In this document: positions 1-11,147 of the stretch, piece by piece
Layout of the letters: each line of letters opens with the position of its first letter
Position numbering within the stretch: the stretch's first letter is position 1
Program-made: the position numbers and the translations under genes
The notes under the pieces: model-generated
What the model saw: only the letters and a program-made list of their open reading frames with translations
What the model was told of the DNA's origin: nothing
Database searches by the model: none
Assembly: GCA_037954665.1 (NCBI GenBank)
Contig: JBBMOL010000198.1
Span: forward strand, 806,001 to 870,000
Direction of reading: 5' to 3'
DNA from: Laguncularia racemosa
Lineage: Eukaryota > Streptophyta > Magnoliopsida > Myrtales > Combretaceae
DNA length: 64,000 nucleotides

Positions 1-215
1 GTTTAGCCCTAGCTACAGCACGGCTATGTTGGAGGCCGTGCCAACTTCAAAAATTCCATAGAATGTTTGATAGAGTCATCCTTAGCTTCAGCACGGCTAT
101 GCTCGTGGTCGTGTTGACTAAGAAAATTCCATAGAACGTTTGATAGAGCCAACCTTAGCTTAAGCACGACCATACTTGTGGCCATGTTGACTAAGAAAAT
201 TCCACAAAACCTCTT
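1..215. repeat. Tandem repeat with CACGGC-type palindromic cores
   Basis: About two and a half copies of a unit near 76 bases follow one another. Each holds a G+C-rich core of the form AGCACGGCTATG...GGCCGTG and an A+T-rich spacer containing AAAATTCCATAGAA. The same kind of core occurs in the LTR at 4060-5458. The array is therefore probably the 3' non-coding or LTR part of the Athila-like element whose coding remains lie just to the right on the minus strand. The left end is cut by the window. Confidence 0.75.
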
Positions 216-643
216 TAGGTTATACATAGCCTTGAGCACTAATTGTGCTCAAGGTATTACAGACTTTGAAAAGCATGTGGAGGAAAAATAAGACTTACCC
301 AAGCCAATAGACAACAACTGTGATCATCATGCACCTCTAAAAGTGTAAATGAACATTGAGAAAGACTTACCAAGTGCACTTAGTGATTAGAATTCAACTT
401 CCTTACTTGTCATTGGCACTTCCTCACACTTAGGAATTACTCCTACTCTCTTCAAATAATCTCATAAACTCCCCTTAAGATCTGCAAATTTCTAAAAATA
501 ATAGACTTAGGATAGTGACAACAAAAAGAAAATAAAAGGACTGCTACGTACCTAAGTTAGACATAGGTTGACTCCCAAAAAGCGCACTTGTTTAACATCG
601 TTGGCTTGATGCTCTTCACGTTCTTGAACTAAGTCTCTGGAAG
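216..643 (-). other. Athila-like 3' non-coding region
   Basis: No credible gene is seen. Near 555-600, on the minus strand, lies a version of a motif found at the end of the coding region of another Athila-like element in this window (43160-43210): a TTAAA..AAG(T/G)CGC(T/C)T core followed by TGGGAG(T/G)CAACC. It is reached directly after a truncated reverse transcriptase, so the rest of RT, RNase H and integrase are missing here. This deletion is inferred from the order of the parts. Confidence 0.5.
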
Positions 644-1393
644 TTAGAGATCTAATTCCTCCGTGAAGACTTCCATGATTTTCTCCACCAGATCTTCAAA
701 TATAGCCAACATACACCGCTGAAATGTAGCCAGTGCATTACATAACCCGAACGACATCCTCTTGTAGGCATATGTGCTGTAAGGGCATGTAAAAGTGGTT
801 TTCTCCTGGTCCTTCGGAGCAATAGGTATCTGAAAGTAGCCGGACATCCCATCTAAGTAGCAATAATACATGTGTTTAACTAACCTTTCCAACATTTGAT
901 CAACTAAAGGGAGAGGAAAGTGATCTTTTTGAGTGGCGTCATTCAATTTCCGATAGCCGATGCATACCCGCCACCTAATGATGGTCTGCATGGGAATGAG
1001 CTCACTTTTTTCATTAGGGACAACAGTAATCCCTCCCTTCTTCGGCACCACTTGCGTTGGACTAACCCAACCGCTATCAGATATGGGGTAAATAAGTCCA
1101 GCGTTAAGAAGTTTGATCACCTCCTTCTTAACTACCTCCTTCATATTAAGATTTAGCCGTCTCTATGGTTTCACTATAGGCTTAAATCCTTATTCTAATA
1201 AAATTTTGTGAGTACAAAAGGAAGGGTTGATACCTTTTATATCAGATATTTTCCAAGCAATGGCTCGCTTGTATGCTCTCAAGACCGTAAGTAATTTGTC
1301 TTTTTGCTTTTGAGATAAATTTGAGGCTATAATAACCGGTAGGCTAAAGTCTTCTACAAGGAAAGCATATGGTAATTGTTTCAATTCCAACAC
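644..1393 (-). pseudogene. Athila-like pol: truncated reverse transcriptase
   Basis: The minus strand reads the N-terminal half of a Ty3/gypsy reverse transcriptase. The segment upstream of RT ends in DIKGINPSFCTHKI, and the RT fingers and palm follow with SPTQVVPKKGG, RKLNDATQKDHFPLP and MSFGLCNALATFQRCM. The frame is the same as that of the protease and gag remains to the right, with an in-frame stop near 1190. The protein runs out after MEVFTEEL, where the family normally has its catalytic aspartate pair, so the copy cannot encode active RT. RNase H and integrase are absent. Confidence in the family is high. Whether the loss predates the last transposition is unknown. Confidence 0.88.
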
Positions 1394-1489
1394 TAGCGGC
1401 TCTTCTATAGAAGTTTTAAGTCTCGCCTCATTTTCTGTTATAAACTTTTCAAACCCATGCTGAGGTTTAACACCCTTTGAAGCATCAAG

Positions 1490-2179
1490 CTATTTAATGA
1501 GTAGCGTAACCTCTGGGTAATCTGCATCCTTCTTCTCTTCCAATGTCAAGCTTAGCTCTAACTCATCTTTGCTCAGAACTTCCTTCATGTGCTCATCTAC
1601 TGATATATCAACAACATCAATAGAGTAACAAGAGTTATCAATGCACATAATATGTTTCATAGTAGCAGCCATTTGGATTACCAACTCTTCATCACTGATT
1701 CTCAAAGTAAGCTTCCTTCCTTCTACATCATCCATTGCCTTAGCAGTGGTTGGGAATGGTCTCCCAAGTATAAGAGGAATATCCCCATCCTCATCCATTT
1801 CTAAAACTACAAAGTCGACGGGGTAGATGAAATTCTCTACCTTTACCAAGACATCCTTGATTATTCCATTGGGAATCTTCATAAAGCGGTTGGCAAGCTA
1901 TAAACTCATCTTACTCGATGTTAGGTTAGAAAGTCCCAACTTCTTGAAAAAGGAGTATGGCATTAAATTAATGCTGGCCCCAAGATCAGCTAGGGCCTTA
2001 TCAACTAAGGTATCGCCTATGACACACAGAATTGTGAAACTGCCTGGATCCCTTAGCTTTGGAGGAAGTTTATTCTGAATGATAGATGAACAATTTGCAT
2101 CAACTTCTACGATAGACACATCCTCCAACTTCCGCTTGTTAGATAGAAGTTCCTTTAGGAACTTAGCATATTTCGACAT
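1490..2179 (-). pseudogene. Athila-like aspartic protease region
   Basis: This is a retroviral-type aspartic protease read on the minus strand. The active-site motif appears as ADLGASINLMP, a D-L-G variant of the usual D-S/T-G, and the downstream motif IPLILGRPFPTTAKA is the second conserved block. The segment is split by one in-frame stop near 1898 (between the MSL and LANRF stretches), otherwise the frame is continuous. In an intact element the enzyme would release Gag and Pol proteins from the polyprotein. It lies between the gag remains (2180-3913) and the RT remains (644-1393), the normal gypsy order. Confidence 0.87.
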
Positions 2180-3223
2180 TTGCGAAGGTGCCTCAGTAAA
2201 TGGAATGTTAATGTGCAGCTGTTTAAATAGATCAAGGAATTTACTAAACTACTCCCTATCCCTGCTTTGGTTAAGGTAAACTGGATAAGGGATTTTTGGC
2301 ACATATTCTTTGATAGTCGGTGTTGATCTCCTCTCAAAATGTGTTTCCTTAGGAGTTCTCTTCTCCTTTTCAATAGGTTGATAATCTTCTTGCTTCTTTT
2401 CATGCTGTTATTCAGATGGTAAATCTTTCCTGCTTCTCAAAGTAATGGCTTTCACCTATTCTCTTGGATTATTTTTCATGTTGTAGGGAAGAGAGCCAGG
2501 TTGTCTCTCAGACATCATCTTAGCCAGTTAGCCAATTTGCTTCTCAAGATTGTGAATTGAGGCCTCTTGATTACGATGCCTTACATCAGAGCTCTAGATG
2601 AATTGACTCAATATATCTTCTAAGTTACCCTTCTTTTCTTATTGAGGTGGCTGCGCTGAAGGAAGTGGTAAAGGCTAATAAAGTGGTGGCTGTTGCTTCA
2701 AATACCCTGGTGGTGGTAGATTAGCTCTCTAATAGTCTTGGTTTCCATAAGACAAAATCGGATGGTTTCTTATCCCCGAATGGTAGGTGTTACTATATTG
2801 ATTATATTGCTATCTATTCGAATTCCCAAGATAATTTACCTGCTCATATTGCTAAAAAAGATCTACACCCTTCACAGGATCTCCCATTTGATGTTGTTGT
2901 TGTGGCCCTTAGGAATTCTTAAGAGTTGCAACTTAGTGGCTTAAAGCTTCCATCTTTACTACCAAAGTAGTCATGACATCTACTTCAAACATTCTTGTCG
3001 CTTTCTACTTACTCTTGCCACGGCCCCACTAGTAATTGTTTCTTGCCATATCAGCGAATAGCTTTAATGAGTCCTCAAGAGTCTTAGTATTCAATGTACT
3101 ACTAACTACAACATCTACCAAGTGACGTGTAACCGGATTTAACCTATTAAAAAATGTCTGAACTTGCATCCATGTAAGCAACTGGTGATGTGGACACTTC
3201 CTTAACAACTTTGTCTATCTCTG
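2180..3223 (-). pseudogene. Athila-like gag C-terminal half, decayed
   Basis: This stretch links gag to protease in the same minus-strand frame but is broken by many stops. Recognisable pieces include SIHNLEKQIG, KAITLRSRKDLPSE, YVPKIPYPVYL and LHINIPFTEAPSQMSKYAKFLKELL, all of which have counterparts in the two other Athila-like elements of this window (30175-30705 and 42113-42600). It is not translatable as it stands. The assignment rests on colinearity with those copies. Confidence 0.7.
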
Positions 3224-3913
3224 CTAAGCATCATATATCATTTCATGATCTTGTTGAGTGAAAGAAGAGATGTCATTCCGAAGCTTAGCGGTCTTGCATG
3301 GTGGAAAATAATTGTCCAGAAACTCCTTTACCATGTCACCCCATGTAGTAAAAACCTTAGGACCCAATGACTGAGGCCATGTCTTAGCCTTCCCTCTTAA
3401 TGAAAAAGGGAACAATCTTATACGTACCGCTTCATCCATCACCCCATTGTTCTTGAAAGTTTTACAAATCTCCAAGAATGTCTGAATGTGAGCATGGGGG
3501 TCTTCATCAGGTAATCCATCGAACCGACAGTATTGTTGTAGATGTTGAATCACCATACCCTTGATCTTGAAATAATTAGCCCCAATGGGAGGCTTAACAA
3601 TGGTTGGACCTGTTTTGTCTAGTATGGGCTTTGTATACTCAATGTTTGTCATTAGTAGATCTTCAACCATTACTTCTTGTACCTTTGACTTACTCTTTGT
3701 AGATGACTTTGACTCAAAAATATCAGGGAGTTGCTCAATTAGCTCTTCTTCTTTAACCTCCATTGCCACTGTTATGTCACGTTCTCTCTCCTCACTGATT
3801 GACTGCCTAGAAGATTCGACATCTGTGTTCCTTCGAAGTCGGTGGAGTGTTCTCTCAATCTTAGGATCTAGATCAAGAATGTTAGAGGGAAGATTCCTTG
3901 TCATACACTGCAA
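3224..3913 (-). pseudogene. Athila-like Gag (capsid region)
   Basis: An open stretch of 229 codons encodes the N-terminal and capsid part of a Ty3/gypsy Gag. It opens with an arginine-rich segment, IERTLHRLRRNTD, typical of the Athila-like copies here (compare 31045-31887 and 40895-41362). The retrotransposon-gag core follows with GLPDEDPHAHIQTFLEICKTF, RLFPFSLRGKAKTWPQSLG and WGDMVKEFLDNYFPP. Gag assembles the cytoplasmic virus-like particle in intact relatives. It stops at a TAG and continues in frame, decayed, to the left. The primer-binding site and LTR lie just upstream (4036-5458). Confidence 0.87.
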
Positions 3914-4035
3914 AAGGCAACCAAGTGTGAGTTAGAACTTTTCAAAAGATGGAGAGAAGAGAAATAGATAAAACAAATAAGAAGAATGACTAAAGTAGTA
4001 GATACTACGGTTTTTCCTAATATTGCCTTGCTAGA

Positions 4036-4053
4036 TCCTCAGCAACGATGCCA
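4036..4053 (-). other. Primer-binding site, tRNA-Asp type (degenerate)
   Basis: On the minus strand the sequence TGGCATCGTTGCTGAGGA lies just downstream of the LTR end. It is a slightly mutated form of the TGGCGCCGTTGC-type site of Athila elements, generally matched to the 3' end of tRNA-Asp. It sets the orientation of the element and the inner border of the LTR. Confidence 0.75.
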
Positions 4054-4059
4054 AAAACA

Positions 4060-5458
4060 TGGTGCGCTCGAATTTAACTGATCGTTTTAAGTTTTAAATT
4101 TATAACCAATAAAATTTACTATTGAGCTAGACAGTGTACCTATCGATTATAGTATAGATTTAATAGCTATCATCCTCTGGGATCTAGAAAACAAGTACTG
4201 ATATTACCTTTTTCTACTATCTAATCTAATTTATGATGTGGAAATTATGAATTAAATTAACAATTAACAATTCCTAACAACCCTAGAATTAAATGATATT
4301 GTCTTAAAAATGTATTCAATCACAAAATATACCTCTCATCTTGTTCCACTCTAACCCTTAAGTTCTCAAAATAGGATATCGATTAACGAATCAATTTACA
4401 CTTTGAACTGCAAGAATTTTTAAGTAAAATCAATTACTCCATCGAGTTAATCAATTCTTAATCATGCACTAGATAATGGAGACCTCTCTCTCACTATCAT
4501 CATGCAAGATCTCATTAAGTTCACAAATTTTGATTAATTGCTAAAAATCAATGTTTTCCTACCTTTAGGCAAAAAATGTAATCTCTCTATTCATGAAGAT
4601 CTAATTTACTAGAAGAAACCTCTTTCAATCTAATAAAAATCAGACATGCAATCAATTCGCGTGCATAAATTAATCACAAGAACAATGGAAACATATGAAT
4701 AGATGCCAAGATATAAACAATTCATTAATCAATCAATATTTTAGCACATGGGTTAGGGTTTCACAAGATGAAAGATATAAAGAATTACTCCTCCATGGAG
4801 TTTTCAATAAAAATAAAAAATTTAGAGAAGTAAAATTGATTCATGATAAAAAGAGTAATCCCTTATGTTGTTTTGTGATCTCCAATGATGTTCGGGCAAT
4901 TCTACTCTTGAAGTTCGTAATAATGCTCCCCTAAGGTTTTTAGAACAAAGCTAGAAGAAAATAAGTCTTTAAAAAATAAAACAAGGCATCTATTTATAGT
5001 TATGTGAAAATAGGGTTCAGCATGGGCATTAGTACGGCTATGCTTGAGGCCGTGCTGACTTTAAAACACGTTATCTTCATCGCTTACTTCAGCACGACCT
5101 CTAGTACGGCCATGCTCGGGGTAGGGTTGAAAAAAAAAACAAACTTGTATTCTTGTTACTGACATTAGCACGAGCTGTGTTGAACTTGGGGTACACTTTG
5201 GTATAACTACTGGTCATTTTTTGCATCCAGCACTGGTGTATGCATGGGTTGTGCTGAGCTAAAAATCAATTTTCTTCATTTTTTGCCAAATTTCACCTCG
5301 CTTGTGCTCATATCATCCTTAAACTTTTCTTTTGTCTCCATTGATGCTTGAAATTAAAATTTAATCATATAAGTACCCTTTTCTTCACAAATCACATGGA
5401 ATCCATATAAAATTATAACTAATAAGCACTAGAATTAAGGGTCTTCCGACACTTATCA
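4060..5458 (-). repeat. LTR (5') of the Athila-like element
   Basis: The LTR lies directly upstream of the primer site and runs, on the minus strand, from about TGATAAGTGTCGG to about GCGCACCA. It contains palindromic cores like those of 1-215 (AGTACGGCTATG...GGCCGTGCTG near 5033-5062, and again near 5095-5260). No second full copy is in the window, so the outer border is judged by the TG start only and may be off by several bases. No duplication could be tested. Confidence 0.65.
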
Positions 5459-8400
5459 CCCATCACATGGAAACAAATTGTGAGTCTTGTAAATGTGGTT
5501 AAAATCCATAATTACACTGACATGGATATCTCTAAAGCATAATAATGACAATTTCAAGGGATTATTGAAGCACAACTCCATATTTGTTTGTTAAAGAAAT
5601 CTACATTTAGTTACATTGTTAATTTCTTTTGTTTTAGTTTACTATATTTACATTGTTGCACCTCCTATTTTTGGTTTGCTTAGATTAGAGTTGTATTGCT
5701 CTGGAACCCAAAACGTTATGGCCCATCACGTGTCCTTACTAAGCAAGGATACATTAATACTCTTAACTCTACTCTATACCACAAAACCTGCATTTCCTGT
5801 TAATCACAATCAAGATAATATTTAATAATATAACAAATGACTTAATTAAATTCCATTACTGTTTCAATTGCTTCAAAGGAAAATCTTCACTTAGTCATCA
5901 TAGTAATAAGAGAAATCTATGTCATCCCCTTCCTACACATTTGACCTTAGGTCCTCATCATAGGTAGTGTACTCATCTATGCTTGCAACTAAAAACAAAA
6001 AAGAAAAAAAATCCCCAAGGGGTGAGCTAAAGCTTAGTACGTATAATCCACAAACACACACACATGATCAAGCATTAGTTAAGTCACATGCATTAATTTA
6101 TACATAAAAAATCATACAATAGGTTATTATTTCATTTAATTACATGACAACAATGGGGTATTCATGACCCCACCAAACCTTACATATACATACTTATTAG
6201 TAACTGCCACTATAAGCCTCAACCCTAATGAGTCGTCAAAACTACCCAAATCATTTTCAAGCATGACTCCACTAGGGATAGTGTCATATAAAGATCATTC
6301 GGGTGCCCCCCTAGGGATCTGCTACTATGAACCCATAGGCCAAGCCAAGCACAAACAACAAGAAACTTAAACCAATCCATTATATGTTATTCTAGTTTCA
6401 CCTTAATCCAAACAATCATAAACAACAATAAACATTACATATACATGTTTTATACTTTTCTTCCCTATGTATAATACAACCTTAGTGCTCACCTTACATT
6501 ATAAATCAATTGGAACACTTTTAGAAATTTTTGCAAATTTCACAATTTTTTTAATTAAGTGCAAGCCTTGTTGATTTGTGGTATATCACTTTCAATATTG
6601 AAAAGGGAACTATTTTTGGATAGCTTGTGACTTGTGAAAGGATGAATGTGAACCACCTATTGAAATAGATTTATCAATGTTCTTCATATGAGCTAGGAAA
6701 AGGCCCAACAAATTGAAGATATAATCATAACCTACATTGTGAAGGCAATTTGATTACAAACTATTTTACTAGCAAGATGTAAGTTTTTTATGCTATAGTT
6801 GTAAGTCTTGAGAATATTCTAAGATACTCAAATATTGAAGTATTTTAAATCAACTTAGATAAGGTCTAAAGGTTATAAATGACTTAATACTTTATGAATT
6901 ACTTTGAATTTATTTCAATAATGCATAAGTTGATTTGAGTTTATTTACCATAGGCAAAGGAATGACTTAAGTTTATCTATATATTGAACATAAGGAAGCT
7001 TTAATTGACTTGGTTCATTAAAGTGAAGACTTGGAATGACTAAATAAATTGGGGGATCATAGATTAAAACTTGATGGATTTGGCTCAGAAAACAAAGCTA
7101 AAGAACTACAAATCTTCAAGCCTTGTTTTAACATTAACCTTAGAGTATTTATTCTTATATTTTAAACTTACTAAATCTAATATAAACTAGGCAAAATAAT
7201 GAATTTTCATTAGAAGAAAATATACTAAAATTGAGTTCAGTTGACTTGGGTTGACTTAAGATTAACTTGAGTCAACTCCTACTTAACTTTAATCTAATCA
7301 TTACATAAGTATGAACACTAGTTCAATAAGACTTAAAACTACAACATCTATAAGAGAATTTAAATTTACATAGTTAATTGAATTCCTAAAATAGCAATAA
7401 AAAAAGAAAATCAACTTTCTTCAACATATGATCCATAAACTCTTATAATCACTAAAAAATTGATCACAGTGATTCTACTTATTAATTACAATATTTTTAA
7501 AATTATATGATTAAGGTAACTGAAAAACGTTTACTAAATACACCTTTCCATTGACTTGTTAGCCTTAGAGAGAGAGAGGTCTCTCTAAAACTTCAAGCCG
7601 CCACAAACTCCCAAGGTGGTTGCTAACCCTCCAGTGGCCGTTGCAACCTAAAACTGATAGAAATCAAACTCCTGAGCACGATAAACCAATCTTTTACACG
7701 AAAAACGCAAGATCTCTAACAAAAAAGGCCAGTTCGAATCGTTTTTTGAAATCTGCACTCTTGACCCATTTTTCAAATTTGACGATTTTGGAAGTTTTAG
7801 AGGGTGCTCTGGGGTGCAATTTCTTCGTTTCTTCATGAGGAATTGATTCCTAACACTAGTTGGATTCGAATTTATCATTTTTGAAGAGATTCGACACTTT
7901 TAGTGAAAATCGCAACTTTTGCCCTAGGTTCGAACTGGGTTATTCCAGATTTGTTAGAGCGCTTTATTGGGTGATTTCTCTTCGTCTCTTAACTAGGAAT
8001 CGATCCCAAGTAACAATTGGTGTCGATTTATCGAATTGGAAGACAATATTCAAATTTGAAAATTGCCGCGTTTCGCCCTCTCATCGCCCTAGAGTTTCTC
8101 GGAGCTTCAGACGTCGTGTTTGGGTGGTAACTAGTTGAAAGAGAACAAAGAATCCATCTCCAGCATCCATTTGATTCGATTTTTTGTTCTAGTGTTAGAA
8201 TCAATATTATTTTTGCATTCAGTTTACTTGTTTTACATCATATTTGTTGGGCTTTTTCTGCTATTATTGCTCCTTTTTCTGAAACTTAAATCATTGCTGC
8301 AGCATTTTCTATTATTTTGCTAATAATTATCTGATCTGTGCCTGCTAAATTATGAATATAATTTATTTATTTAGTACTATTAAAAGAGATAAATTATCCT

Positions 8401-8470
8401 ATAGTAATTTTTTGATAAAGTAAAACTTAAGGTTTTTTATATTATTTCTCTCTCCACACTTAAAGTTGTA
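5459..8470. other. Non-coding AT-rich stretch, possible old LTR remnant
   Basis: No gene is visible on either strand; the short open frames have no recognisable motifs and biased composition. Two parts look less random: 6000-6340 (CCCCAAGGGGTGAGCTAAAGC, then the CCCCCCTAGGGATCTGCT region) and 7560-8130 (see the repeat entry). Such G+C-richer islands are reminiscent of the inside of large gypsy LTRs, but I could not find ends, primer site or a partner copy, so I leave it unassigned. Confidence 0.4.
7735..8046. repeat. Diverged two-copy tandem duplication
   Basis: Two diverged blocks of about 160-190 bases follow one another. Both contain, in order, a TTCGAA start, a GGGTG..TTTCTTCG or GGGTGATTTCTCTTCG segment, an ATTGATTCC or ATCGATCCC segment and TTGG.TCGA.TTTATC..TT..GAAGA. 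The strongest match is 7815-7890 against 7970-8046. It is probably an internal duplication in an old LTR or leader. The open frames crossing it do not share a frame between the copies and are not supported as genes. Confidence 0.5.
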
Positions 8471-8475
8471 CGTTG

Positions 8476-9655
8476 TGATGGGAATTTTTCCGGCACTCTA
8501 GATGTTTTCAGAACTTGATTTGAATGATGATCCAAATTACTCGTATTTTACCTTATTTCTTTTATCTAATAAATATTTGAGTAATAACCTTACAGGTACA
8601 ATAATATTTCTCCACGGAATGTCGAATAATTCATAGTTGATCCATGGAACATCATCAGATTATCATCCAATGGCCTGTTGAGATTGACATTATTTCGATG
8701 CATTGGCTCTTTGAGAATTTATATTATTTTTGTATTTGTAATTGTTCTTTAGATTATTTATGTTGTAATATTTTTTTTTTGAAACACTTTCATTTGTTTG
8801 TAATTGTCTTTTAGGACCGGTCATCCTAAAAGTGGCATAGTTATAATTTTGTGAACTTCTTAACTCTAAAGGGAGCAAGTATAAAATACTTGTTTAAGTA
8901 GGGTTTTTGGGAGAGAATTTTTCAGAATAGACACACTTTTATGTGAGAGAATTAGGGTTCTTCCTTAGTTCAATTCCTTTTATCAATTTCAATCCACAGA
9001 ATTAGAATTGTGGCTAGTGCAACAAGGAGAAATTGTGAGTTATATCAATTTCTTATTATTGTGTTTTTTTTCATCTCTAGTGAGTCATATTTAGGGTTGG
9101 ATTGAAGTCTTCTTAGTTAGATTTGATTGTATTTGTAATCAAATTATTATTGCTTAATTGATTGGTTTTTAGCACTTGTTATTTATCATCAATATTTGCT
9201 TCATTTGAACCGTAGTTTACATTATTGGAAAAGGGGATCATGGAATTGGATCTTATTGATTTTGTGTGCTATTTCACGTGGTTTTCATAAGAATATTAGT
9301 GATTTTCATTGAGGAATACAACATTATGTAATTCATTTCATGAAATATAGCATTCAGATCATCTATTGTAATTAGGGTTCACGTAACAATTTGCTCTATC
9401 TTGAACCGAATTGACCTTGTCATTTAGGAATTGTTATTTGGTTCATTTATATGTGCTTAATCTTGGTTTTAGGCACATCATTATTTGGTATCAGAGTAAT
9501 CTAATTTGGATACTTAAGATTGATCACATCCTTGTTGGAAAAATTGGTTATAAACATTGAGAATTGACGCCATTTGGAAGCTAGTTTGATTGACGTTGTT
9601 TAATTGTTTTTCAAATTAGTTTTGCATGTGCTTAATCTTGGTTTTACGCACATCA
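8476..9655 (+). mobile_element. Isolated LTR with extended second end, flanked by CGTTG
   Basis: This is a plus-strand LTR of the abundant 'TGAT...GGCACATCA' family with no partner and no internal region. A first LTR end (TTTTAGGCACATCA) is reached at 9480 and is followed by the primer-binding site TGGTATCAGAG at 9486. The 5-base duplication CGTTG does not flank that end: it sits at 8471-8475 and again at 9656-9660, behind a second end (GTTTTACGCACATCA) 175 bases further on. The unit that integrated, or was left by LTR-LTR recombination, is thus LTR plus primer site plus 175 bases. The TATA-like palindrome is at 8875-8893. Confidence 0.8.
9486..9497 (+). other. Primer-binding site trapped inside the extended LTR
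   Basis: TGGTATCAGAGT is the usual plant site complementary to the initiator methionine tRNA 3' end, with one change at its end. It lies 6 bases behind the first LTR end and 158 bases before the second, so in this copy it is internal to the flanked unit. Confidence 0.75.
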
Positions 9656-9660
9656 CGTTG

Positions 9661-9923
9661 TCCCAATATACAAAGTAAAATACCAAAATAGCCAAAGTAA
9701 TTCATGAGGGAAAGAAATAAGAAAAACAAAATACTTCCCTAATAGTTTGTAAAAATCTTATTCATCCTGTTTAAAGACCATAATTGCACATAAGTTACTT
9801 TCTATTGCTGCAACTTCTGTGCTCTCGTGTGTCTCTTAATAAGTGTTCTTTATTGCTGCTTGTGTGCAATTTCTGACGTGCATTTCGTGCTCTCTTATTT
9901 CATCGTCATTGATTCTTTTCTGT
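9661..9923 (+). other. Probable 5' leader of the LINE
   Basis: No coding signal is seen. The stretch lies between the CGTTG duplication and the first ATG of LINE ORF1 at 9924, and is pyrimidine-rich in its second half. The true 5' end of the LINE could not be defined, since LINEs leave no terminal repeat. Confidence 0.4.
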
Positions 9924-11147
9924 ATGGCTGCTGAGAGTTCCTAGTGTGTGCCAGTGAAAACGACCCAAGGAAAAGAGGAATTGAAGGCTGAATCTCCTCG
10001 GAAATTCAAGAAATCATTTGCTGTCGTTGTTGGAACTCAAAATGTTCCATCTGAAGCTATTTTAGGATTGAAAAAAGCAACCACTTTCAAAGGGGAATCT
10101 ACGGTCATTTTAAATGAAGATGAAATCAAATTGTTATGTTCTCCTTTAAAGTTCGCACTAATTGGTTCTTTTTCTTATTCCAAACCCTCAACGCAATAAA
10201 TTAGAGAATTTTTCACTGCTATGGGGTTGAAGGGACAAGTGGAGTTTGGCTTGCTCAATCAAAGGCAAGTTCTTATTCGGCCAACTCTACAAGAAGATTA
10301 GATGCGAATATGGGAGAGGAAAACTTGGATGATAAATCCTTATTAATATGAATGGTTAAGTGGTCTCCCTGGTATGGATTGCTTTTTATAACCTGCCTAT
10401 ACATTTCTTTGATAAGCCTGTTATTTTCTTTAGCCTCCGCTTATGGCACTCCTCTGAAGGTAGATTAGCCTACTGGTAATTTAACAAGGCCTTTAGTGGC
10501 AAGGGTTCTGGTTGAAATTGATGTGTCTAGAAAGCACAAAGATCGTATTTGGATTTATTTTGAGAAAGAGTGGTATTTTCAACCTGCGGTATTTGAAAAC
10601 ATGCCACATTATTGTTCTGGCTGCCTTAAAAGGGGACATTCTATAGCAAAGTGCCATGCAAAGGCTCTCATTTCTGAAGAGCTACAAAAGGAAATTTTTA
10701 AACAAGATCCACAGGTTGTTAATACTAACCATCATATGAAAGTAGATAAAACTAAAACTGTAAAGCAAGTTTATGATCCTAAGATTGGACCAAATAGGGA
10801 CGGAAAGGTAAAGCTCATATTGATATGGGCCAAAGCTGGAATGCTAATGCAACTAATTTTGAGACAAGCATGGATGAGGTTGCAGGTGTCAGGGATACAA
10901 AAACTACAAAGCTGCCTTCTACACCCCAAACTTTTTCTGAGACAACAAATGGGGCTGAGAAAGGAAGGAATAAAGAGGCTCTCGGCCTGGAATAAGGTGT
11001 TGGGGGTGAAAATGATAAGATCACCTCCTTGGAGGAAAAAAATAAAATAAAAACCAAATCCCAAAAGATGACAAAGAGGAAGATCTGGATCATATCTTGG
11101 GTATGAAATCTGAAAAGGAAGATGGTGAAGAATCAAAAGAGGATGAT
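9924..11147 (+). pseudogene. LINE ORF1 (DUF4283-like, zinc knuckle), 5' part
   Basis: This is an RNA-binding ORF1 protein of a plant L1-like LINE, disrupted by stops and frameshifts. From ATG 9924 the frame reads a basic N-terminus, then a DUF4283-like block (ILNEDEIKLLCSPLKFALIG ... GLKGQVEFGLLNQRQVLIRP). A later open part (10496-11050) contains WYFQPAVFENMPHYCSGC and the knuckle CSGCLKRGHSIAKC, of C-x2-C-x4-H-x4-C type. An in-frame TAG follows six codons after the start. The acidic C-terminus is cut at 11147 by the copia element and resumes, in frame, at 34042. ORF1 proteins bind LINE RNA during target-primed reverse transcription; that role is from the family. Confidence 0.8.

Noticed and set aside
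7620..8138. Plus-strand open frames of 72 and 92 codons as host exons
   Set aside because: No known domain is present, the frames are inconsistent between the duplicated blocks and no splice structure is convincing.
9486..9497. TGGTATCAGAG repeats as parts of tRNA genes
   Set aside because: Only the primer-complementary 3' end is present at each place, always behind an LTR end. No tRNA body is found.
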